Shown one piece after another: positions 1-12,600 of a stretch of 64,000 nt of DNA. The stretch comes from Omphiscola glabra (lineage: Eukaryota; Mollusca; Gastropoda; Lymnaeidae). The stretch is from the NCBI GenBank assembly GCA_964017045.1, contig OZ024810.1:15674704-15738703 (forward strand), in the 5' to 3' direction. The notes under the pieces are model-generated. The model was given only the letters and a program-made list of their open reading frames with translations, did no database searches and had not been told where the DNA came from. Position 1 is the first letter of the stretch. Every line of letters starts with the position of its first letter. A program made the translations under genes and the position numbers.

Positions 1-427
1 AATAAAGTTTTTGATTCTGGTGTTCCACATTGTCAAGACTTTTAATAATATTGTAACATATTGATTGATTCATGTTAAGTAAATAAAAATCTTAGTCCTA
101 AACTATGCAGAAAGTTTGTGTAAATCACATCTCTTGGCGTGTATGTTCACACAGTGCGTAACAGATATGGCGATGATATAAATGAGAGCATGCACATATT
201 TTAGATGATAAGAAACAAGGTCACACCAACAGGTGATATGAAGTTGATATAAAACATGATATCAAGTTGATATAAAACATGAGCTGAAGTTGATATAAAT
301 CATGAGCTGAAGTTGATATAAAACATGAGCTGAAGTTGATATAAAACATGAGCTGAAGTTGATATAAAACATGAGCTGAAGTTGATATAAAACATGATCT
401 GAAGTTGATATAAAACAAACTGCCTAC
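1..427. repeat. GPCR intron with 23-bp minisatellite
   Basis: This is the intron 3' of the GPS exon. About 7 to 8 copies of a 23-bp unit with core AAGTTGATATAAAACATGAG fill roughly 233-416. Positions 1-220 show nothing recognisable. Confidence 0.85.
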
Positions 428-667
428 CATGAGGACAGCAAAGTTTGTGAGGTGATCACAAACACAAACATCCCTGCCGTCAATGGTTTGGTTGTACACA
501 CATCCCTCGCTCGACCAGCCCCCGGCACCTGACTCTGCCTCAAAGTCCCAGAAGGCACAAGTTGTCAGATTAGATCTTAGATGTGTGGGCACCTTCTTGA
601 CTGGCAGAAACACGGTCTGGACAGTGTTGGGGCCCAGATTGGTAACCGGCTGACCATCCAACAACAG
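428..667 (-). CDS. Adhesion GPCR exon carrying the GPS cleavage motif
   Basis: A 240-nt phase-0 exon, acceptor TTTTGCTACAG, donor GTAGGC. CAFWDF, GGWSSEGC and VCVCDHLTNFAVLM supply all four GPS cysteines, both tryptophans and the HLT cleavage triplet. The tethered agonist would start at Thr of HLT. Confidence 0.95.
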
Positions 668-3600
668 CTGTAGCAAAATATGGTTTGGACATGAATCTTT
701 CTAATGAACTTTTCCACAAGAATAAAAAGATAATGTTTCTTCAAATTAAACTAGTTAATATTATTCCCAAGGAATTTCACAAGCCTATGGGTATTTAAGT
801 TTTTATATTTTTTGATAGATGCACAAAATCCCTGGTTGCACCACGCCTTGCAGCATATGTTATTTATAGTAATTAGGTAATTACAAAAGATTAAATTGTT
901 CTAATGTTTAGAATGTTTGAAGAATGGTTGAAGAATGTTTGAAGAATGTTTGAAGTATAATGCCACCCCATGTTCACTAGTGAATCTTGACTTACTTGTG
1001 CAGCTATGACTCTGCTGTTGAGAAATTGCTTACTGTTGTTGCTCACTACTACACTATTTTTGAAGAGCGTTGTGTCAGAGAAGACATTCATGGACAATCT
1101 GATATTTGACCCAGAATATTTACTCATAAGGGCCTGTAAATTTGTTCAGTGGATTATGTAGCAATACTATCGCAAAAAGGCAAAGGTATTAATACAAAGT
1201 TTAATTATAAGTAATAACGCGAAGCTTTCAATAATCTCTATTTAAAATGTTCTATAATTCAAGCAGTGACGTGGCTAGATTTTCTTCAGCCTGGGACAGC
1301 CGTATACTATGCCTACCCCTCACTCACACAAAACTATGGAAACCCTCACTCACACAAAACTATGCCAACCCTCACTCACACAAAATTATGCCTACCCTCA
1401 CTCACACATAATTATGGAAACCCTCACTCACAAAAAACTATGCCACCCCTCACTCACACAAGACAATGTCACTCCTCACTCACACAAAACTATGTCAACC
1501 CTCACTCACACAAAACTATGTCAACCCTCACACTAAACTATGTCACCCCCTCACTCACACAAAACTATGCCACCCCCCTCAGTCACGCCAATTTAGCTTA
1601 AACTAAAAGACATATGAAACACAAGTCACATGTATATGCAGTGAATGGAAGATGCCTCCCCCACCGCTTAAAAAAAGTAACACCTGGGGCGTAACACACC
1701 CCTTATGTACAGTCTTCCTACATCAGGGGAAACGAACTCAGTTCTTTAACAATCAACACATCGTCCCAACATCATTAACAATTGAAATATTCAAATATTT
1801 ATCTTATACTACGATAAGCGTTTAAACACATTTCGTAAAAAAAAAAATGTTATAAAAAGTTAAATAATCTCTTTTTAAAAAAATGTTTGACTAACTTTGA
1901 TGTAATCATTCTGCAACAGAATGGCAACTTCAGCATGATCATAGTCAACTTCATCCTTTTTGAAAAGTGTTTCGAGGCTTTCTGGGGTGAGATCCTCTGT
2001 TTCATCACCAGACAACATCTGGATAGAAAACAAACAATTTAAAAAGGGGGAAAAGGGGGGGTGGGGGTATTTCAGTTCGGGGGGAACTAATTTACCCCAA
2101 GAAAACTAAACCGTCCATTGTGTAAAAACTAAAGAAGTTAACCAAACGCTGATCAGAGCTTTGATAAACTTTTTTTTAACATACCTTAATTCCCAGGGCA
2201 ATGTGTTTGTTATCATTGCGACTAAGGTCCCAAACTTCCAGGCCGACACCACCGGAAGTTATTCGCTGATTATTTTGTTCAGGCCCAAGGTCAACCTGAC
2301 CTCCTAATTGATCCAGGCTCTTTAAAATTCTAAGTTCGTAAAATAAAAAAAAGGGGGAGGGGGAGGGAATTACCATTCAATATGATTGCAGTCCAGTGTA
2401 GATAGAAAGTTAAAAATCTCTTGATGAAAATCAAACTACCGGAAATCTAACTAACGCATGTAAGGAGATTAAAAATAAAACCAAAAATAATGTATCTTTT
2501 TCTTCTTTTTTTAATGTAACTATACACCAAAGAAGTAGTGACATTTTTAATGGGTCTCTTGGGCATTAAAGAAAAACTTAAACTCTTTTGAATTTATAAA
2601 GATTCCTATGTAAATCCCAACTTTTATATTTTAGAATTTAAGGGGTAGGCTACAGACATAGATAGTAGGCTATAGACATAGATAGTAGGCTACAGACATA
2701 GATAGTAGGCTATAGATATAGATAAATGATAGATTCAAAAAAAAAATTATTTATAAATAATATATTGTTCCATAGGCAAATACTTAACATCTGAGGACAA
2801 ACCTGTTTGTCGCATTTCCTAATCTCTGGGACTCTGTTAAGACATGATCTGGGAAGTTCCTCAAGGAAGCAGCAATGTCCAGCATCCCCTGAACGGTGGC
2901 CGGGGTCTTAACAGTGACGTCACTGGACTTCTGGAGAATGTCTGCGATGTATCTGACATCTTCGGGTATAACCCTGCCGATGTCCAGCTCCAGGATTGTT
3001 CGTCTTGTCGAGATCACAACTTCCTCAGCATTTAGCTTTGTGATGTTTGACTGGTTTTTTTTTTTTTTTTTAATTTAAAAAGACATAAATATATAATATA
3101 TTCATATCAATTGAAGGAATTTTTTGAATGATTAACGTTAATTTTAAATCATAATAATAATAAATAATAATAAATCTCTCTTAAAGCAATCACTGACATC
3201 AACCTATTTTCATACCCTCCACCCAAACCAAACCCCACCCACTAAACAATTTTTTTTTTTAAAATTAAGCTCATTTCCGAAGGATCAAAAGCCAAGAAAC
3301 ATAGAGGGGACACACAAAAATTCACAAGCTACTAAATTTACTCAACTAAAATTGATTTTTTTTTTTTTTTTTAAATAATGCAAATTTTGCGATCCATAAA
3401 CTTTAAAAGTCCTCGCGGAGACGCCAAAACACACACCCTAAAACCTGGTGGCTGTTGCTGTTCGCAGAAAGAATTTTCGCAGAAAGAATTTTCGCAGGTC
3501 GCTTCCGTCTCTACGCCACACGTACATGACACGTGTAACTGAAACACTCACGTACCGTACGCCAGGAGAGGAAAGCGTGAAGTAGGAGACACCCGAGAAT

Positions 3601-6600
3601 GATATTGGGGGGTAAGGGGGGGGGTGAGGGATATTTGGAAAGAATCTTGGAAAACTGCTCTGTTGAACTGTTCTATAGCAGTGCGTGATGGAACAAGACT
3701 AAGACTAAGACTAAGATAGAATATACCATACACAAATTGTAATGTCATAAAATAATGGTCAAGACCAACTTTTTTTTTCCTTTTAAGAATCCTTTATATT
3801 TCATTCGCTTTTGTGTGTTTAGGACAAAATCTTGGGACATAGACTCGTTGCTGGTGAGAACACATTCTAACAAATTTTCAGCCCCACCCTCTGACCACCA
3901 CCCCAAAAAAATCAGTTTTTTTTCTGTTTTTCAAGGGGAAGATGAAATAAATATGACGATTTTGATTTCCCGAGGGGGAAGAAATCCAAATAACTGCGCT
4001 AAAAGGGATTTTTTTTTTTTTTTATATATCGCATGTGCGTTTGGTGCATCATATTTTCTTCTGTTTTTCTGAAATAGTTGATGAAATAGTTGGTGAAATA
4101 GTTGATGAAATAGTTGGTGAAATAGTTGGTGAAATAGTTGATGAAATAGTTGGTGAAATAGTTGGTGAAATAGTTGATGAAATAGTTGGTGAAATAGTTG
4201 ATGAAATAGTTGGTGAAATAGTTGATGAAATAGTTGGTGAAATAGTTGGTGAAATAGTTGGTGAAATAGTTGATGAAATAGTTGATGAAATAGTTGATGA
4301 AATAGTTGGTGAAATAGTTGGTGAAATAGTTGATGAAATAGTTGGTGAAATAGTTGATGAAATAGTTGGTGAAATAGTTGGTGAAATAGTTGGTGAAATA
4401 GTTGATGAAATAGTTGATGAAATAGTTGATGAAATAGTTGGTGAAATAGTTGGTGAAATAGTTGGTGAAATAAACCTGCTGAAATATTAGAATATTATTA
4501 TAAAATTTTAAAATTCTAAAAGCCTATAATAGATTGTTAGGAAAATCTTTGCATTCAGGGATTATTAATAAGGGTCTTACGAACTCTTGAGAGCAGGAAA
4601 AGTTGCCAAGGAACCGCGACTCCGTTATTTCTGTGGGTTCGATTCAAAGAACTTTGCCAATTCACTAATGATGGATACGTATTAAACTTTGTTAATGAAA
4701 ATAATTGTATGAAAACCTGTGCTAGAGCCTGTAGCCGGTATGTGCCGTTAGTTCTCCCAGAATTATTAGCAGAGTAGTCGCAGAGCGGGTTCACGTGTGC
4801 TTGGCTCCAATATAGTCCAATGATCTTATCTCCCTCGCATTCAGCAGTCACCAGCGGTTGACGGTCTGTATGGACATTGCAAGGACATTGAGTCAAATGA
4901 TATTATAGAAGTAGAACATATAATATATATTTATTGCAGAATTTTTCTTCAATCTCTTTAAAGAAATGCTCATTTTCAATATTAAATTGTGGAGAAGATG
5001 CGCTGTGACGTCTGGGAACATTACCCTGTGCACATGTATTTGAACTCTTCCAGACTGTTCCCACGGTAGACTTGGGGAGTGTGTATTTGTCGTTGGTTAT
5101 GCTGTCTGACAGTGTTATAGGCCAGCACCAGTCAATGCTGCGCACTTGAACAGATGTGACATTGAATTGGGGAAGTTTTGTCTGACCCTGAAAGTAATTC
5201 GAGAATTTTTTTAAAAAAAGAAGAAGAAGAAGAAAGAAGAAGCGTTTGATAAACATGGAGAATTGTTGAATGCAATCAGTTAATGTAAAGACCTACAACA
5301 AAATGCAGATAAATGAAGAGTGATAAATGAAGAGTGATAAATGAAGAGTGATAAATGGAGAGTGATAAATGGAGAATGATAAATGAATAATGATAAATGA
5401 AGTGGAATAAATGAAGAGGGATAAATGAAGAAAGAAAAACGAAGAGGGATAAATGAAGAGTGATAAATGAAGAGTGATAAATGAAAAGCGATAAATGAAG
5501 AATGATAAATGAAGAATGATAAATGAAGAATGATAAATGAAGTGGAATAAATGAAGAGTGATAAATGAAAAGTGATAAATGAAGAGTGATAAATGAAGAA
5601 TGATAAATGAAGTGGAATAAATGAAGAGGGATAAATGAAGAGGGATAAATGAAGTGGGATAAATGAAGAGGGATAAATGAAGAGTGATAAATGAAGAGTG
5701 ATAAATGAAGAATGATAAATGAAGTGGAATAAATGAAGAGGGATAAATGAAGAGGGATAAATGAAGAGGGATAAATGAAGAGGGATAAATGAAGAGGGAT
5801 AAATGAAGAGGGATAAATGGAGAGGGATAAATGAAGAGGGATAAATGAAGAGTGATAAATAAAGAATGATTAAATGGAGAGGGATAAGAGGAGAGCGATA
5901 AATGAAGAGGGATAGCAAGAATTTAAAACGAAGAGAAGTGAAATGTTTTGTACATAGAGATGAGCAGAGTATTCCATGGATAGAAGTAACAGAGTATTCC
6001 ATGGATAGAAATAAAGCGATAGTTCCAATGATACCCGTTGGAAAAGGTCTGCTATGGTTCTTGACGCCAGCTTTAGTTGGGTCTCGGTCATGTCTTCGAC
6101 GGTGTGTGTCTCAGAGACCTGCTGGTACAAATATGCCACAAGACTCTTTCTGTCATCGTTAGGTGATGTCCTATTACATAAATGTATATTAAATAATACG
6201 CACAAAAAGTTTTGCCATCTTTATTTAATAAAAATATTAGAAATATAAAACGATGTCAAATGATTTGAAATTTTCATTTCGTGAGTGTACAAAAAAATCA
6301 ATGATTTCATCCGCTTTTGTAGTATTCATTTGTTTCCCTCGGCTGGAAATTTCAAAACGTTTGAGTAAAAATTTTGATAGATTGAAATGTCTCATAATAA
6401 ATTTTGTAACTAGGTTTTCAGTTCTCCAAGACACAGGCAATGTTACATTTGAAGTATTCAAAACATCGATGCAAAAAACAGCCACCAGGCGGCGCACCAG
6501 AAAAGTTGAATAATAAGTTAAATTTGTTTTCATTAAAAGCAATGCTAATTAGATTTGACTTAGTTCCTGTCCACTCCTACCACGTTGTTTTATTATTCTG

Positions 6601-9600
6601 TCATGGTTTTGTTGTTGTTTTGTTGTTTTTGTTTTTTTGTCTTTCTTCTTGTTTTCCTCCATCATTTTCTTTATAATTCTTTACACTGATCCATTGGGCT
6701 TCAGGCTTGAACCAAATGTTTAAAATATTCATGTGTACAGCTGATCTGAGTGACATTACCTATCTGTATCTTCGTATACCCGGTACTCTGTTAGGAGTTT
6801 GAGTTTTTAATATTTGACTAGCCGATACTCTGTTAAGAGCTAGAGTTTGACTAGCCGATACTCTTTTAAGAGCTAGAGTGTGACTAGCCGATACTCTGTT
6901 AAGAGCTAGAGTTTGACTAGCCGATACTCTGTTAAGAGCTAGAGTTTGAGTTTTTAATATTTGACTAGCCGCTACTCTCAAAGGAGGGAGAAGAAGAGGA
7001 AGACAGAGAAAAATATCGGAAGATAACATCAAAGAGTGGACAAGACTACAACTATCTGTCCCATCTGCCACCCCTTAATTACGCCTCTGCCCACTGGCAC
7101 TGCCCCCCTTCCCCCCACGAAAGTCTGAAATGCCCCATCGGGGCAAAACCGTCTGAAAGAAACACTGCTTACAGCGCACAAAGTGTGCACTTGCACCCAC
7201 ACACATTTAAATTATTTATTGTCTATTTTAATCATTTCAACACAAGATTTTAAGTAATTTAAGTCAGATGTTTGATTTGCAGTTACGAATTGTGCTTTTT
7301 TTTCTGAAGATAAATATTTTCGCAAAGCGTGTTTACTTTTTTTTTAATCCTTAGAGGTAAAATACTTAAGCAAAAAATAATTAATATAATTTCTTATAAT
7401 TATGTTATGTAGTTTGACTAAGCTAGAAATATTAAGTGACGCTAACGGTGAATGTTAAACTTTTTAGTGAAGCTAGCAAATAATTTTAGGTGAAGCTAGC
7501 AAACAATTTTAGGTGAAACTAACAAACATTATTAAGTGATTATTTTTACAAAAGAGAACATACGTAAAGAGCATTGGTTTTATCATCCAGCCCCGCCAGC
7601 TCTTTACAACATTATCCAGGCTGCTCTGGAGGTCAGCTAGTGCTGACCCATTCGATAAAGAACGCGTAGCAGGTGATGTCAGAGATGTCTCACGATATAC
7701 GGCACTGGCAACTTCGGTTTGAGTAGTCCATTGATTTAGTAACGAAGCCTTAAGCATTGCCACGGCTAGTGTGTCCACCATGTCATTAGACATCAGGTCA
7801 ATGTGCAGTGAATAGATTTCGTAATCTGGTAACAAACGACAAATAACTTGTCTAGTGAATTGGTGATAAGAAACTACATTCTATAACAAATATCTGGTCT
7901 AGGAAAATGGTGATAAGAAACTACATTCTATAACAAATATCTGGTCTAGGAAATCGGTAAAAAGAACTATATTCTATAACAAATATCTGGTCTAGGAAAT
8001 TGGTAAAAAGAACTATATTCTATAACAAATATCTGGTCTAGGAAATTGGTGAAAAGAAACTACATTCTATAACAAATATCTGGTCTAGGAAATTGGTGAA
8101 AAGAAACTACATTCTATAACAAATATCTGGTCTAGGAAATCGGTGAAAAGAAACTACATTCTATAACAAATATCTGGTCTAGGAAATCGGTGAAAAGAAA
8201 CTACATTCTATAACAAATATCTGGTCTAGGAAATTGGTGAAAAGAAACTACATTCTATAACAATTATCTGTTCTAGGAAATCGGTGAAAAAAAACTACAT
8301 TCTATAACAAATATCTGGTCTAGGAAATCGGTGAAAAGAAACTACATTCTATAACAAATATCTGGTCTAGGAAATCGGTGAAAAGAAACTACATTCTATA
8401 ACAAATATCTGATCTAGGAAATCGGTGAAAAGAAACTACATTCTATAACACATATCTGGTCTAGGAAATTGGTGAAAAGAAACTACATTCTATAACAAAT
8501 ATCTGGTCTAGGAAATCGGTAAAAAGAACTATATTCTATAACAAATATCTGGTCTAGGAAATTGGTGAAAAGAAACTGCATTCTATAACAAATATCTGGT
8601 CTAGGAAATTGGTGAAAAGAAACTACATTCTATAACAAATATCTGGTCTAGGAAATCGGTGAAAAGAAACTACATTCTATAACAAATATCTGGTCTAGGA
8701 AATCGGTGAAAAGAAACTACATTCTATAACAAATATCTGGTCTAGGAAATCGGTGAAAAGAAACTACATTCTATAACAAATATCTGGTCTAGGAAATCGG
8801 TGAAAAGAAACTACATTCTATAACAAATATCTGGTCTAGGAAATCGGTGAAAAGAAACTACATTCTATAACAAATATCTGGTCTAGGAAATCGGTGAAAA
8901 GAAACTACATTCTATAACAAATATCTGGTCTAGGAAATCGGTGAAAAGAAACTACATTCTATAACACATATCTGGTCTAGGAAATTGGTGAAAAGAAACT
9001 ACATTCTATAACAAATATCTGGTCTAGGAAATCGGTAAAAAGAACTATATTCTATAACAAATATCTGGTCTAGGAAATTGGTGAAAAGAAACTACATTCT
9101 ATAACAAATATCTGGTCTAGGAAATTGGTGAAAAGAAACTACATTCTATAACAAATATCTGGTCTAGGAAATCCGTAAAAAGAACTATATTCTATAACAA
9201 ATATCTGGTCTAGGAAATTGGTGAAAAGAAACTACATTCTATAACAAATATCTGGTCTAGGAAATTGGTGAAAAGAAACTACATTCTATAACAAATATCT
9301 GGTCTAGGAAATCGGTGAAAAGAAACTACATTCTATAACAAATATCTGGTCTAGGAAATCGGTGAAAAGAAACTACATTCTATAACAAATATCTGGTCTA
9401 GGAAATCGGTGAAAAGAACTATATTCTATAACAAATATCTGGTCTAGGAAATCGGTGAAAAGAAACTACATTCTATAACAAATATCTGGTCTAGGAAATC
9501 GGTGAAAAGAAACTACATTCTATAACAAATATCTGGTCTAGGAAATCGGTGAAAAGAAACTACATTCTATAACAAATATCTGGTCTAGGAAATTGGTGAA

Positions 9601-12600
9601 AAGAAACTACATTCTATAACAAATATCTGGTCTAGGAAATCGGTGAAAAGAAACTACATTCTATAACAAATATCTGGTCTAGGAAATTTGTGAAAAGAAA
9701 CTACATTCTATAACATATATCTGGTCTAGGAAATCGGTGAAAAGAAACTACATTCTATAACAAATATCTGGTCTAGGAAATCGGTGAAAAGAAACTACAT
9801 TCTATAACATATATCTGGTCTAGGAAATCGGTGAAAAGAAACTACATTCTATAACAAATATCTGGTCTAGGAAATCGGTGAAAAGAAACTACATTCTATA
9901 ACAAATATCTGGTCTAGGAAATCGGTGAAAAGAAACTACATTCTATAACAAATATCTGGTCTAGGAAATTGGTGAAAAGAAACTACATTCTATAACAAAT
10001 ATCTGGTCTAGGAAATCGGTGAAAAGAAACTACATTCTATAACAAATATCTGGTCTAGGAAATTTGTGAAAAGAAACTACATTCTATAACATATATCTGG
10101 TCTAGGAAATCGGTGAAAAGAAACTACATTCTATAACAAATATCTGGTCTAGGAAATCGGTGAAAAGAAACTACATTCTATAACATATATCTGGTCTAGG
10201 AAATCGGTGAAAAGAAACTACATTCTATAACAAATATCTGGTCTAGGAAATTGGTGAAAAGAAACTACATTCTATAACAAATATCTGGTCTAGGAATTTG
10301 GTGAAAAGAAACTACATTCTATAACAAATATCTGGTCTAGGAAATTGGTGAAAAGAAACTACATTCTATAACAAATATCTGGTCTAGGAAATTGGTGAAA
10401 AGAACTATATTCTATAACAAATATCTGGTCTAGGAAATTGGTGAAAAGAAACTACATTCTATAACCCGCTGAGCTTAAAAAGTAGCTTTCAGGGTGGAAA
10501 AAACAAACAAATACACTTGCCTATGTGTTCCCAAACATTGAGTGATATGACAAGGTGCTGTATGTGCTTGTGTATGCAGAATGCATGCAATTTTAATTTA
10601 AAGGTTTATCGATAGTATGTCTAATTGCTAACATATCCATTTCACTGAGGGAGAAATTTTATCTAGTATAAACAAATGTTCATATTATGTCAAGGAATCA
10701 TGTCAGAATAAATTTTTTAACTATTTTGTAAAAAAATAAAAAAAATTTTAACATTTTTTTTAAAACCAGGACTGCACAAAAAAGGCCTGCGGGCCGCATG
10801 CTGCCCGCCAACACCCACTTTGTGACCCGCGAAGTAACGCAATATTCTTTTTTTTTTTATGTTCTTAATAGTTTTCCCCCTGTCCTATTTACTTTTGGCC
10901 ATCACAAGCCCTGTCCTATTTTATTTTGGCCCGCGCACTTTTTTCATAATGTTTTACGGCCCGCCTTACATTATGAGTTGTGCAGGTCTGTTTTAAACTA
11001 TGCATTTTTCATTAGTTGTCTCTGTTGGCAATATCGTTTAAACGTTCTAAATGGACGATCATATAAAAAAAACATTTAAAGAAAATCGTTATTTTAAAAA
11101 AATCGAACTACTACTGATATGTTAATTGTCATGTCAGAAATAGTTCATTGATTTTAAAATACGTTTAATCTTTGAATTCTATGGGTCATCTTGTCATTAA
11201 CTTCCAGAAGGGTCATGGTTGGCCACCTAGTACAGCTGATGTCAATGTTCAAAGCATAATTTCATCAAAGACTAACCTGTAAGGCGTAAGAATGCAAAGT
11301 CTGATTGTAGGATGGAGCCGTCTTTTAGATTATTGACCTCACAGTGAAAGTATTGGTTGAGATCGATGTCAGAGACACTAGAGACAGAATAGGCGTTCTG
11401 TGCGAAATATTGAAATCTTTTTTAATAGATTGTATAGCTATAAAACATAACACTTCTTAAGGACTAAAAAGGATAAATGTTGCTGTCACAGATATGAATA
11501 TAGGGGAGATAAGTAACATGGGAGTTATTTCTTATGTAATATACAGAGTGTGGGGACTTAGAAGAAACTGACCTGAAATGAGGGAGGGATGGAGAGAGAG
11601 AGAGCAGGGAGTGAAACAAGAAAGGGAGGTCGAATAATATGATAATTGATTCGCAATATTTATGTAAGAAGATTGAACAGAAGGCGTTTATGTTTTAAAT
11701 GAAGATTTTTTAGTGTGTTAACACTTTATAAAGTAAAGAAGTTCACCGAGAAGCTAGCGTTGAAATACGTATGAACCATTCCAAGTGTTTTCGGATTTCT
11801 ACGAAACGTGTTACTTATTGTCATCGTGAGTGATAAAGTATTAGTCACTATTGGACCACTTCGCCTCTGTTATGATTTATACCGAGGTTGTGATTGTGAC
11901 AGTTGCTAAACTACGCATTGACACAAGTGTCCAATGCATTTACTTTAATTGCCCACTGCATTTACCCAAGTGCCCTATGCATTTACTTTAATTGCCCACT
12001 GCATTTACCCAAGTGCCCTATGCATTGACTTTAATTGCCCACTGCATTTACCCAAGTGCCCTATGCATTGACTTTAATTGCCCACTGCATTTACCCAAGT
12101 GCCCTATGCATTTACTTTAATTGCCCACTGCATTTACCCAAGTGCCGTATGCATTTACTTTAATTTCCCACTGCATTTACCCAAGTGCCCTATGCATTTA
12201 CTCAAATGACCTTTACATTGATCAAAACGCCCATTTCATTTACTTAAGTGCCCACTACATTGACCTAAATGCACTTTGCATCACTACTGTTTTGGTGAAT
12301 AAAACGAGCTCTTACTTACGTTCTGCATTTCTAAATTAAAATAGTGGCCCGTGGCAGGCCAGCCATAGTTGGACGCAACTGGAATCCCATTCTTGTAAAA
12401 CGTCACGCCCTGAAGCTGGTCATAGCGGAAAAAGGGGGGGGGGGATAGAAACAGAGTTGCTATTTTTTTATTAAGGTCCTTCTATGTCAACATAAAAAGC
12501 ATTCCATGTGTACCTCACTGAAAACTGTATTTATTCATTGTAGTGACATTATAACTGTAACTTTGCCTTGCAGTGACATTATAACTGTAACTTTGACTTG

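Noticed and set aside
4035..6002. Long open frames of 151 and 240 codons
   Set aside because: They consist of 12-bp and 14-15-bp repeat units. Open frames here follow from the period and lack protein features or splice context.
7851..10465. CRISPR-like regular array
   Set aside because: Units are joined head to tail with no unique spacers, in a eukaryotic intron; a plain satellite.
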